A stretch of 64,000 bases of DNA. Origin: Argentina anserina (lineage: Eukaryota; Streptophyta; Magnoliopsida; Rosales; Rosaceae). The position numbers and the translations under genes were made by a program. The notes beneath the pieces are model-generated. The model was not told where the DNA came from, searched no databases, and worked only from the letters and a program-made list of their open reading frames with translations. The stretch is from NCBI RefSeq assembly GCF_933775445.1, contig NC_065873.1, positions 22,506,001-22,570,000 of the forward strand. Direction: 5' to 3'. Shown here piece after piece: positions 61,690 through 64,000 of the stretch. Every line of letters starts with the position of its first letter. Within the stretch, counting starts at the first letter, position 1.

Positions 61690-61965
61690 CTTACTGATGA
61701 CTTGTAGAAGAAAGTTGACCAAGGATCGTATAGGCTTGATCTCGGTCGAATTTGAACCACGAGCAGCGTCACATGGTGAATGTTCCTCAACTTTGATAGC
61801 AGATGGATTAGCACATTTGCTTGTTATTGACCCTCTACGAGCTTGTTGAAGAACTTGATTTTGCTTTGTTGTAGACTTGGAGATGAAGGTCGACCAAAGG
61901 CCATTGAGGCTTGATGTTCATTAGGTTCAGGCCACGAGCGATGTCGTGTAGGGATTTGTACTCCA
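61690..61965. repeat. Diverged duplication preceding the minisatellite
   Basis: Two related blocks: gaccaaggatcgtataggct (61718) and gaccaaaggccattgaggct (61891). Each is followed by a 'ccacgagc' phrase. They are probably older repeats of the same array or element. Confidence 0.45.
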
Positions 61966-62375
61966 TCTGAAGTTGGTGAAGAGACCGGCTATTTGGCAGC
62001 TTGATGGCTCTTCACGAGTTTGGTGACTTCTGGACTTGAAGTTGGTGAAGAAATCAGCTACTTAGCAGCTTGCTGATTCTTCAGGAATTTCATAGCTTCA
62101 GATCTTGATTTGGTGAAGGAATTGGCTACCTGGGAGCTTGTTGATTCTTTAAGAGTTTGACGACTTCGGAGCTTGATTTAGTGAAGGAACCGGCTACTTG
62201 GGAGCTTGTTCATTCTTCGGGAATTTGACGACTTCAGAGTTTGATTTGGTGAATGAATCGGCTACTTGGGAGCTTATTGATTCTTTAGGAATTTTGACTA
62301 CTTCGAGGCTTGAAACTTGTGAAAAAATCGGCTATTTGACAGCTTGTTGATTCTTCGCGAGCTTGAAAGGCTTAT
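61966..62375. repeat. 68-bp minisatellite, about six copies
   Basis: Units start near 61966, 62034, 62103, 62171, 62239 and 62308. Each has the scheme cttgatttggtgaag, then ggctacttgggagcttgttg, then attcttc and gacttc. Neighbouring copies 3 and 4 are most alike. The period is not a multiple of three and no long frame runs through it, so it is noncoding. Confidence 0.85.
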
Positions 62376-63225
62376 GAGCTTCATAATGATTTCTTTGGTT
62401 TCTCCGTCGTCTCCGTGCTTGAAATCTTCCTCGTCTCTTGATCCTCTTCTTCGTCGAAGTCTCTTGATTTTGGATACGGTATTTATAATGTCAAGACTTC
62501 TCCACGTATAAAATGAATTGATGACACCGAATTAACTTTATTTTCTTAATCGTATAATTAAATCAATCGTAATTACTCGATTAATTTAATATAGTTATTT
62601 CAATAATTAAATCAATTAGATTTAAATAATTTATTTAATTAAAACTATTAAGGAATTTGACCAATTTAATTAAATGCCCGACATCCATTTTGATGATCAA
62701 TCTATTTTAATTGACACCAAATTTCCAAATATATTTAATACTTTATTTTAGTTAGAATTAAAGTATTTTATTCCCGACTATCTATTTATTTACTACCGCA
62801 TGTCCCTCTCAAAACGTTGTTGGCTTTATCGACTTTTAAATCACGTATGCAATTTATTGGGCCATAGTCAATTTAAGCATTTAATAAATATTATTTATTC
62901 CATTAAATTTTATGTGTCTACAATATGATGCATGTTTAAGTTGCTAAAAATTATAATTGCATGCATGATGGTAACCTTTCATGCTTAAGTTTTTCCACCA
63001 ATGTGATATCTTACTTAAAGTCTAGGTACGTGTGAAAGATGGAGCGGCAATTAAGTTGATTATAAAATTCACCCGTGCATGTTATGTTATTTCACGTTAT
63101 ATGCAGCCACTATGTGTTCATGTATGTTGTGTACCTGTGCCAAAATTTGTGACAGCGATCTGAACATGGTATATATTGGAATCATTCCTTCTACGAAATA
63201 TGTGTTGAGATTATATTGTTCCTGA
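62376..63225. other. Gene-free region
   Basis: AT-rich sequence, no gene. It may be flanking or untranslated sequence of the Copia element to its right. Confidence 0.35.
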
Positions 63226-63229
63226 ATCG

Positions 63230-63778
63230 TTGTCTATTTCATCCTGTAAGACTTTGGAAGAGACCGTAATATTTTTCTTACAATATCATATTCTTGTAAA
63301 GGTATTCCAAGCCTTTCACATAAACTAGAGGGATCAGTAAAACGACTATAAAAATCATCAATAGTTTCATCATCTCTCATTTTTAAAGCATCGATTTCAG
63401 AATAATATTGTTGTAATATTTGTTCTTTTACAGTATCATTACATTCATTTAAAACATAAAGTTTATCTTAAACTTGTTTGGCTGTAACGCAATTCTGAAC
63501 TATTTCCTTTCTTCTCTGCTCATTGACGCATAAAGAGCATTAAGAGCCTTGTGATTTCATTCACTAACCTTAATCTCCTTTTCAGTCCACTCATCTTCGT
63601 CTTTTAATTCACCAGTGGATGTCCCCCCAGTAGCTTTTGAATCAACATCTTTCATTGGAGGTTTACATCCACGTTCAACGCTTCTCCATGCATGAAAATC
63701 AATACCATATATAAAGGATCTCATTTGAAACTTCCATTGAGCGAAATCCATACTGTAGAGCATGGGTGGTTGATTCAA
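63230..63778 (-). pseudogene. Copia gag fragment
   Basis: Starts with MNQPPMLYSMDFAQWKFQM (63778), a pattern like the Copia gag WK-motif segment, followed by a lysine/glutamate-rich segment to the stop at 63557. A second in-frame-like stretch lies downstream at about 63230-63520 (MRDDETIDDFYSRFTDPS, LCERLGIPL, VRKILRSLP), typical of UBN2-type gag domains. A stop and frame change separate the two, and no pol is seen, so this is a truncated, inactive copy. Confidence 0.75.
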
Positions 63779-64000
63779 TCATTGACGTTCCATCTTTAAT
63801 CCTACAGATCTTACTAAATACGTCTAGTGACCTGCTCTGGTACCAATTGAAAATACAAGATAGAACAATAACGAGTAATAACAGCGGAATATGTAGAAGA
63901 ATTTTACTTTTTTATTGAATAAACGATATTACAATGATTACACCTTAATCAATAATAATGTTATTCTCAAAAGTAAAAATACTTCTTACTTGATAGTCAC
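63230..64000 (-). mobile_element. Copia retrotransposon 5' end (gag, primer-binding site, partial LTR)
   Basis: Reading leftward on the minus strand: an LTR that begins outside the window and ends with CA at about 63848. It is followed directly by ATTGGTACCAGAGCAG, the usual initiator-methionine-tRNA primer-binding site of Copia elements, and then a gag-like coding region. Confidence 0.8.

Overview
This is plant nuclear DNA. It is AT-rich with short GT-AG-intron genes separated by several kilobases of transposon-laden sequence, and every conserved gene is of a flowering-plant family. Gene content and relative order recall Arabidopsis chromosome 1 around At1g44800-At1g44835, and several repeat styles are reminiscent of Rosaceae. 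I call it a eudicot with confidence and Rosaceae only as a guess. No bacterial, organellar, CRISPR, rRNA or tRNA feature was seen.

Conserved host genes, left to right: a 12-exon YbaK/ProX-type aminoacyl-tRNA deacylase (1517-5112, minus); a four-exon class III peroxidase (5752-7203, minus); an intronless ERF014-like AP2/ERF factor (11782-12510, minus); a four-exon secreted M20 peptidase/aminoacylase (20041-22736, minus) with a very GC-rich first exon; a degenerate FYVE-like zinc-finger plus coiled-coil gene (about 28896-30262, minus); an F-box pseudogene (36950-38412, plus); a three-exon plastid-type glutaredoxin-like gene (38948-41533, plus); and two tandem WAT1/UMAMIT amino-acid exporter-like genes (46236-48786 and 54890-58424, plus) whose five internal exons have identical lengths.

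Mobile DNA fills the rest. The best-preserved element is a 4,680-bp hAT transposon (31939-36618) with an exact 8-bp target duplication, matching termini and a transposase frame broken by only two stop codons. Between its left end and the transposase it carries fragments of two unrelated host genes, introns included: the 3' exons of an alcohol dehydrogenase (minus) and two exons of an exosome RNase-PH subunit of the MTR3/RRP41 type (plus). I regard this as the most interesting object in the window. Other elements are: hAT-type MITEs with GGCGGATC-like or related ends (one splits the F-box pseudogene, another lies at 59442-59899); an A-B-b-a inverted-repeat element with six CACGTG motifs (22879-24082); a Mutator-type long-TIR MITE with a 9-bp duplication (60678-61622); a family of TA-flanked palindromic MITEs between the UMAMIT genes; a 627-bp tandem duplication; a 68-bp minisatellite; and Copia retrotransposon remnants at 26.6-28.2 kb and at the right edge, where the primer-binding site and part of an LTR are visible.

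The genes do not form an operon-like unit. Any functional link is limited to the tandem transporter pair. Exon coordinates were read by eye from splice consensus, reading phase and family similarity, and were not checked against transcripts.
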